Part shown: one piece after another, positions 46,415-53,788 of the stretch
Layout: each line of letters starts with the position of its first letter
How positions within the stretch are numbered: the first letter of the stretch is position 1
Source of the DNA: Acetivibrio cellulolyticus CD2
GTDB taxonomy: Bacteria; Bacillota; Clostridia; Acetivibrionales; Acetivibrionaceae
DNA: 64,000 nt
Assembly (NCBI RefSeq): GCF_000179595.2
Contig: NZ_JH556659.1
Location: forward strand, 995,900-1,059,899
Direction: 5' to 3'
Translations under genes and position numbers: made by a program
The notes under the pieces: model-generated
Seen by the model: only the letters and a program-made list of their open reading frames with translations
What the model was told of the DNA's origin: nothing
Databases searched by the model: none

Positions 46415-48279
46415 CTCATGCCGCCTCCTCCCGCAGAACCACCGCCTTGTTGGCCGCCGCTTCTTTGAGAGCTGCCACTTTGACCACCACTCCTTTGCCA
46501 GTTACCTTTTTGACTACCGCCCATTTGACCGCCACCTGGCATTCCGCCACCCATTTGGCCGCCTGTCATTCCGCCGCCCATTGGCCCCATCATCATACCC
46601 ATCTGATTGTTGGCAGTACGATTTTGGATAGCAACTTCATCACCTTCTGACAACCCACTCTTGATCTCAATGTAATCAGTATCCGATACACCAGTAGTAA
46701 CCTCTACATATTTATACCCTTCTGGTGCCTCAAATTTTGTATTTGACTTTGTATTTGACTTTGTATTTGGTTTTGTATTTGATTTTGTATTTGATCTTGC
46801 ATCGGTTTTTGTATCAGATTTTGCATCTGCATCGGTAGTTGGTACAAGCACCTTATTTTGACGTACGACAGCTTCAGAAGGCACACACAGAACGTGTTCA
46901 TAGGATTTAAGCACGATTTCTGCATCAACATTCATTCCTGGCAGCAATCCATCTGTTTTGTCAATCTGGATTGTAATAGGATAAGTTGTATTCCCGCTTG
47001 AAGTTGTTCCATTGATGTTTACTTTAGTAACAACCCCATCATATTTTTTATCTGCTATGGATTCCGAAGTAATACTAACTTTCTGTCCAACGCTTACCTT
47101 TGATATATCCAATTCATCAATGTTAAGAGTCATCTTGAGATAGCTCAAGTCAAAAATCGTACAAAGTGTCGCTCCGGATTCAACTTTATCACCTTTTTTG
47201 TAGTTTTTTTCAATAACAGTTCCTCCAATCGGTGACTCGATAGTGTAACCGTCCAACGATTTTTTCTGATTGTCTAGAGATAGTTCTGTTTTGCGAAGAT
47301 TATTCTTTGCACTTTCTATTTCATCCTCAAGAGTAGCACTGTCAAGCACAACTACTACTTGATTTTTATCAACATAGTCTCCTTCATTAAATTTTATGTT
47401 CTGAACTTCTCCTGAAGTTTCAGTAACCACTTTGGATTCAGTCTTATATGTAAATGCTCCACTAGCACTGGAATCAATACTTTCTATCACTGCCGAAGCC
47501 AGCTGTCCGGATTGAATTCCGCCCGGATTTGTTACATCTATAGTTACTTGCCTTACCAGCATTCCTCCTGTTAATATCTCATCAACTGCATTGATTTCCG
47601 AAATAGTACCAGGTAGAACCTCAAAGGAACCATCAAGAGTCACAGATGCCTTCTGGCCGACCGTGAACTTTTTAGCATCCTCTACTCCAAATGGAAGCTT
47701 AAGACTCATAACAGAACTGTTCCTTATAGTTGCAACCGTCTGGCCTTTTTGAACTTCATCACCGACTTTTACATCTATCGAAACAATTGTCCCACTATCA
47801 TCAGCATGTACAAAGAGATCATCGAGACTTTCCAGTTTTCGTTCATAGTTTTTACGGCTCTCATTCAGACCGATTTGGGCAGACTCAAGGTTTGTTGATA
47901 TATTTGAACTATCGATCTCATAAAGGACAGCGTCCTTATTGACAACATCTCCCTCTTCAAAATCAGCCTTTAAAATATCACCTGAAGTAAGCGTCGTTAC
48001 CGTGTACTTATCGGCAGGCTCCAACGTTCCTGTACCTGTAAGCGAAACTTTCAGATCACGATACTCGGCTTTTTCAAGCGTATAAGAGCTTGCTGAAGCT
48101 GGCTGCATTCTCCTTGTATTAAGGAAAAAAGCAGATGCCGCAATAGCAAAAACAATTACAACCGAAATTAAGATAGCTAAACGTTTGCGAGTTTTTTTCT
48201 TCTTTGGTTTTGTAGAATAAAGTGGGGCAGCCATACTATCTGCCACGTTATTTCGTTTTTTCTTGAATAGTAGTGCCAT
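46411..48279 (-). CDS. MacA/HlyD-type membrane-fusion (adaptor) protein
   Basis: 622 aa from ATG 48279 (a TTG at 48291 touches the AAGGAG; ATG spacing is 12 nt, so the start is uncertain). N-terminal membrane helix (about 30-50), two biotinyl-lipoyl-like halves (about 75-165 and 270-385), beta-barrel parts, then a Thr/Lys/Asn linker with five SNTK-type 4-aa repeats and a Gly/Met/Gln/Ser-rich tail of about 65 residues. Two lipoyl units in tandem are unusual for short MacA. Connects the exporter to the envelope. Confidence 0.88.
   Translation of the reverse strand: MALLFKKKRNNVADSMAAPLYSTKPKKKKTRKRLAILISVVIVFAIAASAFFLNTRRMQPASASSYTLEKAEYRDLKVSLTGTGTLEPADKYTVTTLTSGDILKADFEEGDVVNKDAVLYEIDSSNISTNLESAQIGLNESRKNYERKLESLDDLFVHADDSGTIVSIDVKVGDEVQKGQTVATIRNSSVMSLKLPFGVEDAKKFTVGQKASVTLDGSFEVLPGTISEINAVDEILTGGMLVRQVTIDVTNPGGIQSGQLASAVIESIDSSASGAFTYKTESKVVTETSGEVQNIKFNEGDYVDKNQVVVVLDSATLEDEIESAKNNLRKTELSLDNQKKSLDGYTIESPIGGTVIEKNYKKGDKVESGATLCTIFDLSYLKMTLNIDELDISKVSVGQKVSITSESIADKKYDGVVTKVNINGTTSSGNTTYPITIQIDKTDGLLPGMNVDAEIVLKSYEHVLCVPSEAVVRQNKVLVPTTDADAKSDTKTDARSNTKSNTKPNTKSNTKSNTKFEAPEGYKYVEVTTGVSDTDYIEIKSGLSEGDEVAIQNRTANNQMGMMMGPMGGGMTGGQMGGGMPGGGQMGGSQKGNWQRSGGQSGSSQRSGGQQGGGSAGGGGMR
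46736..46797 (-). repeat. 12-bp tandem repeat coding SNTK units
   Basis: Five consecutive near-identical 12-bp units (TTTGTATTTGAC/GG/GA type on the plus strand) inside the adaptor gene linker. In frame, so copy number can vary without frameshift. Confidence 0.8.
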
Positions 48280-48324
48280 TTTTGTTAACAACTCCTTTTT
48301 AATGCTTAAGTAAGTATTAATTAA

Positions 48325-48330
48325 ATTATA
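48325..48330 (-). promoter_or_regulatory. -10 box of the macA-macB operon
   Basis: TATAAT on the minus strand. No -35 hexamer at 16-18 nt; the boxes at 48341-48379 occupy that place, as expected for an activator-dependent promoter. Confidence 0.6.
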
Positions 48331-48340
48331 TCCCTGCCAA

Positions 48341-48379
48341 ATGAATTCATTGTGAACTCTTGATGAACAATTGGTGAAA
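48341..48379 (-). promoter_or_regulatory. Four 11-bp-spaced response-regulator boxes upstream of the exporter operon
   Basis: Plus-strand hexamers ATGAAT (48341), GTGAAC (48352), ATGAAC (48363), GTGAAA (48374): starts exactly 11 bp apart, the first 11 bp from the end of the -10 box. OmpR/PhoB-family regulators bind direct repeats with this period. The same array lies ahead of the response-regulator gene (51484-51522). Confidence 0.72.
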
Positions 48380-48471
48380 AATATTTCCTTCAGCCCATAT
48401 TATTTATCGTATTTTTAAGAGTTAGCGTTAATATTTATGCCAGATACTGTTTATGAGAATTAATTACAGTG

Positions 48472-48509
48472 ATAAAAAAATCAGCTATAATTCATAATCA
48501 TAGCTGATT
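48472..48509 (-). terminator. Terminator after the DUF2680-type gene
   Basis: Minus strand AATCAGCTAT / ATAGCTGATT, 10-bp stem followed by TTTTTTT. Ends the regulator operon before the exporter operon begins. Confidence 0.85.
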
Positions 48510-48535
48510 GGATATTAAATTTTGAGGAGCAATAA

Positions 48536-49054
48536 TTAATGTTCTTTTTTAATATGCCCCTTATAAAAAAATCGTGGAAATCCATTGCCATCCCATTCTT
48601 GAATCTTCTTTGTATATTCAGAAACTATTTCATCTGCCTTTTCTTGCGTTATCTTGCCTTCCTTTACTCTCAAACCAATATGTTCTTTAAATTTAGCTAT
48701 TAGCTTTGCTCTTTTTTGTTCAACAGGAAGCTTATTAAATTCCTTAATATCTTTAATTCTTGCATCAATTTCCCTGATCTTCTTATCTGCTTCTTCCTTT
48801 GAAATCTTACCTTCCTTCTCAAGCTTTAAGATTTCTTCTCTTTTGTTTTCCAATGCTTTTATCGGGTCTTTACACATTTCATCATTCCCCTTATGGCATC
48901 GCGGCTTAATACATTTGTCCTTTGTAACATCACCGTCTTTTTGATGACTTGCATTGGGAGTTGATGATTTTGAATCAACCGGAACGGCAAATGCCGCAGT
49001 GGCAAAAAGGTTCCCTGCTAATACAGCAGCTAGCAATATTCTACATATTTTCAT
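48536..49054 (-). CDS. Secreted helical protein, DUF2680-like
   Basis: 172 aa from ATG 49054 (AAGGGGAG 8 nt upstream; the longer frame to 49150 lacks a signal sequence at its start). Signal peptide (1-24, ATAAFA). A Cys/His cluster CIKPRCHKGNDEMC at about 46-59 may bind metal. Two copies of a helical motif follow: EGKISKEEADKKI near 82 and EGKITQEKADEIV near 135, the DUF2680 pattern, rich in Lys/Glu. Lies 54-150 bp after the histidine kinase with the terminator behind it, so probably in the regulator operon. Role by analogy CpxP-like, not proven. Confidence 0.78.
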   Translation of the reverse strand: MKICRILLAAVLAGNLFATAAFAVPVDSKSSTPNASHQKDGDVTKDKCIKPRCHKGNDEMCKDPIKALENKREEILKLEKEGKISKEEADKKIREIDARIKDIKEFNKLPVEQKRAKLIAKFKEHIGLRVKEGKITQEKADEIVSEYTKKIQEWDGNGFPRFFYKGHIKKEH

Positions 49055-49203
49055 TTTTGCATCTCCCCTTGATTTTAAGTTAGTGTCTGAATTCCCTTCG
49101 CTTGCCTCGTTCTCTTCATTCGAAAGAGGCGAAATGTAGATAACATTCACTTCCTTAATATAACCACCTTCTGAGATTTTATATTGAAATTATTGTGGCT
49201 CTT

Positions 49204-50697
49204 TTATGAGCACTCTTCCACCAAGTCCAAGTTAAACCAAAATTCAACGCCACCTTCAACATTTTTTACGCCATAATCATTACTGTGGGCTTGCTGTATA
49301 GCTTTAACAATCGAAAGTCCCAAACCGGTTCCTCCATATTCCCTTGTTCTAGACTTATCTATTTTGTAAAAACTTGTCCATATCTTTTCCAAATGTTCTT
49401 CATTAATATTTTGTCCAGAATTATAAACCAATACAACACATTTTGATCCAGCTGTATTCACTGAAACTCTAATTATCCTATGATTGTCTGCATGGTTAAT
49501 GGCATTGTTAAGATAATTGCTGAAAATCTGTTCAATTCTGTCATAATCTGCATTTACCATAACATCAACACTTTTCTCAATGCTTAAACTTATGCCCTTC
49601 TCTTTAAAAATCAAATCGTTCTTTTTTACAACCTGTTCAATCAAGTTAAGTATTTTAAAATCACTTCTGTCTAAAATCAGTTCTCCTGACTGTATTTGTG
49701 AAAGTTCGAGAAGCTGTTTTACAAGCTTGTTCATTTTACAAGCTTCATCAACAATAACGTCACAATAAAAGTTTTTGTTCTCTTCATCATCATTGACATT
49801 TACCTTAAGACCTTCTGCATAGCCCTGTATTAATGCAATTGGAGTCTTTAGTTCATGAGATACACTGGATATAAACTCTTTTCGCATCTCATCTATTTTT
49901 CTTTCCTTTTCAATATCTTCCTTCAACTGTTCATTGGCGTCTCTAAGCTCTGTTATAGATTCCTCCAACTGTTCTGACAAGGAGTTAATACTCTGACCTA
50001 GCTGTGCAATTTCATCTCTTGTTGTTACAGTGTATCGTTCACTGAAGTCTAAGGTTGACATACGCTGTGCAATACTATTTAGCTGAAGAATGGGCTTTGT
50101 AAACTTCCTCGAAAACAGGAAAATAAAAATACCCCCTGTCAGCAAGGTTATTGCCCCTGTAAAAACGAAAAATTTATTGGCCACGTCGACATTTTCCTCA
50201 ATAGCTGCAACAGCAGTATTTAAATAAATATAGTCTCCGTTATATAATGTTGAAAACACGCTTAAAAAGTTGGAACCCATTCTTATATCCTTACCGTTTT
50301 CAATAATTATTCCTTCTTTTTTAAGCTGTTCTTCCTTTGCTTTAATAAAAAACTCAGGTGCATTCTGTATATTCCGCTCAGGCTGTCTGAACCTTGTTCT
50401 TGGTGATGAACCTGCTTTTTTTTGCATGGAATCATATACAATATTGAAATCATGATCCACAATAACTATATGAAGACCTTTCATCCTCTCAATCTTTTCG
50501 AGTTCAAGATACATTGTATCGTTGTTATGCTCGTACAGTTCATCTATCTTCTTTAAGTTATCTATCAATGTATTCTTTTTATTGTACAGGTAATAATCTT
50601 CCAAAAATACATTATTTAAAATCCATGACATCGCAACAAAAAAAAGAACAAGGCTTATCAATCCCTTAGCCAGTTTAAAACGAATTGAATACTTCAT
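49204..50697 (-). CDS. Sensor histidine kinase
   Basis: 497 aa. TM1 about 10-30, extracytoplasmic sensor about 31-172, TM2 about 175-197, HAMP about 198-250, then HisKA with SSVSHELKTP (phospho-His281) and HATPase with N-box NYLNNAINHA and the GGTGLGLSIVKAI lid. Phosphorylates the response regulator encoded 4 bp overlapping upstream. The sensor domain is not a recognised type; envelope stress is suggested by its neighbours. Confidence 0.94.
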   Translation of the reverse strand: MKYSIRFKLAKGLISLVLFFVAMSWILNNVFLEDYYLYNKKNTLIDNLKKIDELYEHNNDTMYLELEKIERMKGLHIVIVDHDFNIVYDSMQKKAGSSPRTRFRQPERNIQNAPEFFIKAKEEQLKKEGIIIENGKDIRMGSNFLSVFSTLYNGDYIYLNTAVAAIEENVDVANKFFVFTGAITLLTGGIFIFLFSRKFTKPILQLNSIAQRMSTLDFSERYTVTTRDEIAQLGQSINSLSEQLEESITELRDANEQLKEDIEKERKIDEMRKEFISSVSHELKTPIALIQGYAEGLKVNVNDDEENKNFYCDVIVDEACKMNKLVKQLLELSQIQSGELILDRSDFKILNLIEQVVKKNDLIFKEKGISLSIEKSVDVMVNADYDRIEQIFSNYLNNAINHADNHRIIRVSVNTAGSKCVVLVYNSGQNINEEHLEKIWTSFYKIDKSRTREYGGTGLGLSIVKAIQQAHSNDYGVKNVEGGVEFWFNLDLVEECS

Positions 50698-51371
50698 TTC
50701 TTCACCTCAAACTTGTAACCCAGTCCACGGACTGTTTGAATAAAGTCCCCCTTGTCACCAAGCTTAAGTCTTAACTTTTTTATATGTGTATCAACTGTTC
50801 TGGCATCTCCAAAATAGTCATAATCCCAAACGGAGTTCAGAATCTGATCTCTTGATAAGGCTATTCCCTTATTATCTGCTAAAAAGACAAGAAGTTCGAA
50901 TTCTTTTGGACTTAAGTCAAGTTTAACACCGTCTATGTATACATCCCGGCCAATCTCATTTATTTCAAGTCCATCAAACAACTTTGTCGAATACTCCGCA
51001 TTTCCAGACCTTCTTAATAAAGCCTGGACTCTCGCAACAAGTATCATTGGGCTGAAAGGCTTTGTAATATATTCATCGGCTCCAAGGTCGAACCCAAAAA
51101 GCTCATCAGACTCGTCACTTCTTGCAGTAAGCATAATAACAGGTACACGCGAACTTTTTCTGATTTGTCTGCAAACCGACCAGCCATCTAATTCCGGCAT
51201 CATTATATCCAATATAATCAGGTCAATACTCTGGTCACTATTGAAAATATCCAATGCTTCTTTTCCATTTTTGGCTTCCAAAACTTGAAATCCTTCTTTT
51301 TTTAAGAAGTCCGATAACAGCTTTCGCATTCTTGCTTCATCGTCAGCTATTAATATTTTCATCCCGTTCAT
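50694..51371 (-). CDS. OmpR/PhoB-family response regulator
   Basis: 225 aa from ATG 51371 (AGGAGG 6 nt upstream; an earlier ATG at 51386 overlaps that site). Receiver domain with acidic pair DDE near 10, phospho-acceptor LIILD (Asp55), TARS and K at YITKPFSP; winged-helix DNA-binding domain with RTVDTHIKKLRLKLGDKGDF near 180. First gene of the regulator operon, and its upstream region carries the same boxes as the exporter operon. Confidence 0.95.
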   Translation of the reverse strand: MNGMKILIADDEARMRKLLSDFLKKEGFQVLEAKNGKEALDIFNSDQSIDLIILDIMMPELDGWSVCRQIRKSSRVPVIMLTARSDESDELFGFDLGADEYITKPFSPMILVARVQALLRRSGNAEYSTKLFDGLEINEIGRDVYIDGVKLDLSPKEFELLVFLADNKGIALSRDQILNSVWDYDYFGDARTVDTHIKKLRLKLGDKGDFIQTVRGLGYKFEVKK

Positions 51372-51467
51372 CCAAACCCTCCTCATAGCTTATAAAGGCA
51401 ATGCTAATGACATTATACGTTTGAAATGTCAGGCTGCTCTATATTAATTATAAATCCTCTTCTAATA

Positions 51468-51473
51468 ATTATA
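51468..51473 (-). promoter_or_regulatory. -10 box of the response-regulator gene
   Basis: TATAAT on the minus strand, 11 bp from the first box of the array at 51484, the same geometry as at the exporter operon. Confidence 0.6.
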
Positions 51474-51483
51474 CAAATACTAA

Positions 51484-51522
51484 ATGATGTAATTGTGACA
51501 GATTTGTGATATTTCTGTGAAC
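51484..51522 (-). promoter_or_regulatory. Four 11-bp-spaced boxes upstream of the response-regulator gene
   Basis: Plus-strand hexamers ATGATG (51484), GTGACA (51495), GTGATA (51506), GTGAAC (51517), exact 11-bp period. Matches the array at 48341-48379 in sequence type, number, spacing and distance to TATAAT, so autoregulation is predicted. Confidence 0.7.
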
Positions 51523-51605
51523 GTCAAATAAAATTCGGAGTATTTAACCCAATCAATTTATAAATATTTTTTATCAATGTACTTGCACCTTGTAAAATAA
51601 ATACT

Positions 51606-51613
51606 CATATAAT
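51606..51613 (+). promoter_or_regulatory. Possible sigma-E-type -10 box of sigK
   Basis: CATATAAT, close to the sigma-E -10 consensus CATACAAT, 36 bp before the sigK start. No clear -35 match, hence weak. Confidence 0.3.
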
Positions 51614-51648
51614 TAAAAGGTAGCTTATTTATCGGAGGTGCCCCTACC

Positions 51649-52359
51649 TTGTTTACAATAGCGTGCACATTACTTCTTGAAGCAATCAGAAATATATTCT
51701 TTCTTTTTGGATATGTATCCAATGTAAATTCCTTTCCACAGCCACTAAGTCCTGATGAAGAACAGCACTATATCAAGCTTCTTAAAGAAGGAGATGAAGA
51801 AGCAAGAAATATCCTAATTGAAAGGAATTTGAGGCTAGTAGCTCATATTGTTAAAAAATACAATGCAACAATCGGCGACTGCGATGACCTCATCTCCATT
51901 GGAACTATAGGCCTTATTAAAGCAATTGCAACATTTAATCATGAAAAAGGAACGAGGCTGGCAACATACGCTGCCCGATGCATTGAAAATGAGATTTTGA
52001 TGCAGATTAGATCCAGCAAAAAGATCCAGAGTGAAGTTTCTCTTCAGGATCCAATAGGTGTTGACCGTGAAGGGAACGAAATTGCACTCATTGATGTAAT
52101 CGGAAATGAAGCTGAATCAGTTGTGGAAGAAGTAGAGCTAAAAATGCAGGTTAAGCGTTTATACAACAAAATGAAGGTAGTACTTAAGAGCAGGGAAAAA
52201 GTTGTCCTTGAACTGAGATATGGGCTCTTAAACGGTACCAGCAAAACTCAAAGGGAAATAGCGAAAATGCTTGGTATTTCGAGATCCTATGTTTCCAGAA
52301 TTGAAAAGAAAGCTATAAAGAAATTGGGTAAAGAATTAAAAGCAGAGGGCTGTCAATGA
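51649..52359 (+). CDS. sigK: Sporulation sigma factor SigK (pro-sigma-K)
   Basis: 236 aa, uninterrupted. TTG start at 51649 behind GGAGGTG with 8 nt spacing. A hydrophobic N-terminal pro-sequence (about 1-20) precedes region 2 (NLRLVAHIVKKYNATIGDCDDLISIGTIGLIKAI in part: RLVAHIVKKY, DDLISIGTIGLIKA) and region 4 (KTQREIAKMLGISRSYVSRI). Late mother-cell sigma factor. No skin-type insertion. Convergent with ytvI. Confidence 0.93.
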   Translation: MFTIACTLLLEAIRNIFFLFGYVSNVNSFPQPLSPDEEQHYIKLLKEGDEEARNILIERNLRLVAHIVKKYNATIGDCDDLISIGTIGLIKAIATFNHEKGTRLATYAARCIENEILMQIRSSKKIQSEVSLQDPIGVDREGNEIALIDVIGNEAESVVEEVELKMQVKRLYNKMKVVLKSREKVVLELRYGLLNGTSKTQREIAKMLGISRSYVSRIEKKAIKKLGKELKAEGCQ

Positions 52360-52364
52360 CAGCC
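52348..52364 (+). terminator. Hairpin over the sigK stop codon
   Basis: GGCTGTC-AAT-GACAGCC, 7 bp, with the stop TGA inside, followed by TTCTTG. Weak U run. Confidence 0.4.
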
Positions 52365-52375
52365 TTCTTGATACA

Positions 52376-53458
52376 TCAAGAACTCTTACACTCTTTTACA
52401 TATTCTTTGAACGACTTCTTTTTAAATATTCCTTGCAGTATATTCTTCAAAAGCAAAATAGTTATTGGACCAATTATCATCCCTATAAAGCTAAACACCC
52501 TTAATCCCACATACATTGAGAGCAAAGTCACTAACGGATGTAACCCTATTTGCTGGCCTAAAACCTTTGGCTCTATCATCTGTCTTACCACTAATACCAC
52601 TCCATAAAGTATTATCAGCGAAATGCCCATTCGTATATCACCTGTGATGAAATTGTAGATAGACCATGGAATCAAAACCCCTCCAGTTCCAAGAATAGGC
52701 AGCGCATCTATGATACTAACTAATAACCCTAACAGTAAATTTTGCCTGACACCAATAATGCCAAAACCTATACTTAACTCAACAAATGTAATACTCATCA
52801 ATATAAGCTGTGCTCTAATATAGCCAAATAGTGCTGCGAACATATCGTTTTTTATGCTCACAACATTATCTACCCATGATTCCGGAACATTGAATTTAAT
52901 ATAATTATAAATCTTTTCCCTGTCAGCTGCCATAAAATACGTTGAGAGTATAGTGACAATAACAAAAATTATAGCCTGTGGAATTGATATAGCAGTATTA
53001 AATACTCCTTTTGCAAATCTACTTCCTATACCTGATAATGTACTCGTTAAATCTGCTATCATACCTTCAGCATTCTTAGTTACCTCTTGTGGAAGTTTAA
53101 AGTATATATCCGACGCTTTATTTATATAATTTCTTATATTATTATAAATCTCTATGGAATACTGAGGCATCATGTCATACAAACTCAGTGCTTCCTGATA
53201 AATTCTTGATATCAACAGCGCGAGCAGTCCTCCCACAATAACTAAAACCAGCAAAAGTGAGAATACTGTGGCAATCTTTCTATTAAGTCTCACCTTCTTA
53301 ATGAGAAACTTAATCAAAGGCTCTACTAAAGACGATAAAGCAAATGCAATTAAAAATGGTGCGATATATAGAATTGAATTAAAAAATACAAAAATTCCTA
53401 GTACAGTACCCCCAATAATAAGCAACAACCTTAAAAATAGCTTTAAACCTTTATTCAT
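52376..53458 (-). CDS. ytvI: AI-2E family membrane protein, sporulation protein YtvI
   Basis: 360 aa from ATG 53458 (GGAG 5 nt upstream; the longer frame to 53545 is AT-rich with no support). Seven or eight membrane helices with a long soluble loop (about 70-130), typical of the AI-2E/PerM superfamily; SIIDALPILGTGGVLIPW and LYGVVLVVRQMIEPKVLG are conserved. Sporulation assignment comes from family and neighbourhood with sigK. Confidence 0.82.
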   Translation of the reverse strand: MNKGLKLFLRLLLIIGGTVLGIFVFFNSILYIAPFLIAFALSSLVEPLIKFLIKKVRLNRKIATVFSLLLVLVIVGGLLALLISRIYQEALSLYDMMPQYSIEIYNNIRNYINKASDIYFKLPQEVTKNAEGMIADLTSTLSGIGSRFAKGVFNTAISIPQAIIFVIVTILSTYFMAADREKIYNYIKFNVPESWVDNVVSIKNDMFAALFGYIRAQLILMSITFVELSIGFGIIGVRQNLLLGLLVSIIDALPILGTGGVLIPWSIYNFITGDIRMGISLIILYGVVLVVRQMIEPKVLGQQIGLHPLVTLLSMYVGLRVFSFIGMIIGPITILLLKNILQGIFKKKSFKEYVKECKSS

Positions 53459-53788
53459 ATGAACTCCAACATATATTATATTTGTACTAAAAAAGCTAAT
53501 ACAGATATATATATGATAATATTTTATTGCAAATAGAGCAAGCATAAAGTATAAATAACATTTTTATACATTTCAGGAGATTTAATAGAATATAACACCA
53601 AAGAGAAAGACCCGTATCTACTGGTCTACGAGTCCTCTTAATATAGTTAGTAGTTTGTCGAACTACTTATAAAATATAACTTTTTTTGCCACCTGTCAAT
53701 GCTTTTGTATGTTCTACTTTCCAAACGATGTAATTTGATGTTTAACATGTTATAACAGTCAACTTTATGCTAATGAATAGCTAAAACA
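53459..53788. other. Gap between mutS2 and ytvI
   Basis: 330 bases. A small hairpin AGTAGTT-TGTCG-AACTACT (53648-53666) contains TTTGTCGAA, identical to a Spo0A box, but within the stem. No gene seen; presumably holds the ytvI promoter. Confidence 0.45.

Noticed and set aside
53648-53666. Spo0A box TTTGTCGAA between mutS2 and ytvI
   Set aside because: It lies within a hairpin stem/loop and no promoter could be placed next to it; a single heptamer is expected by chance in 64 kb.
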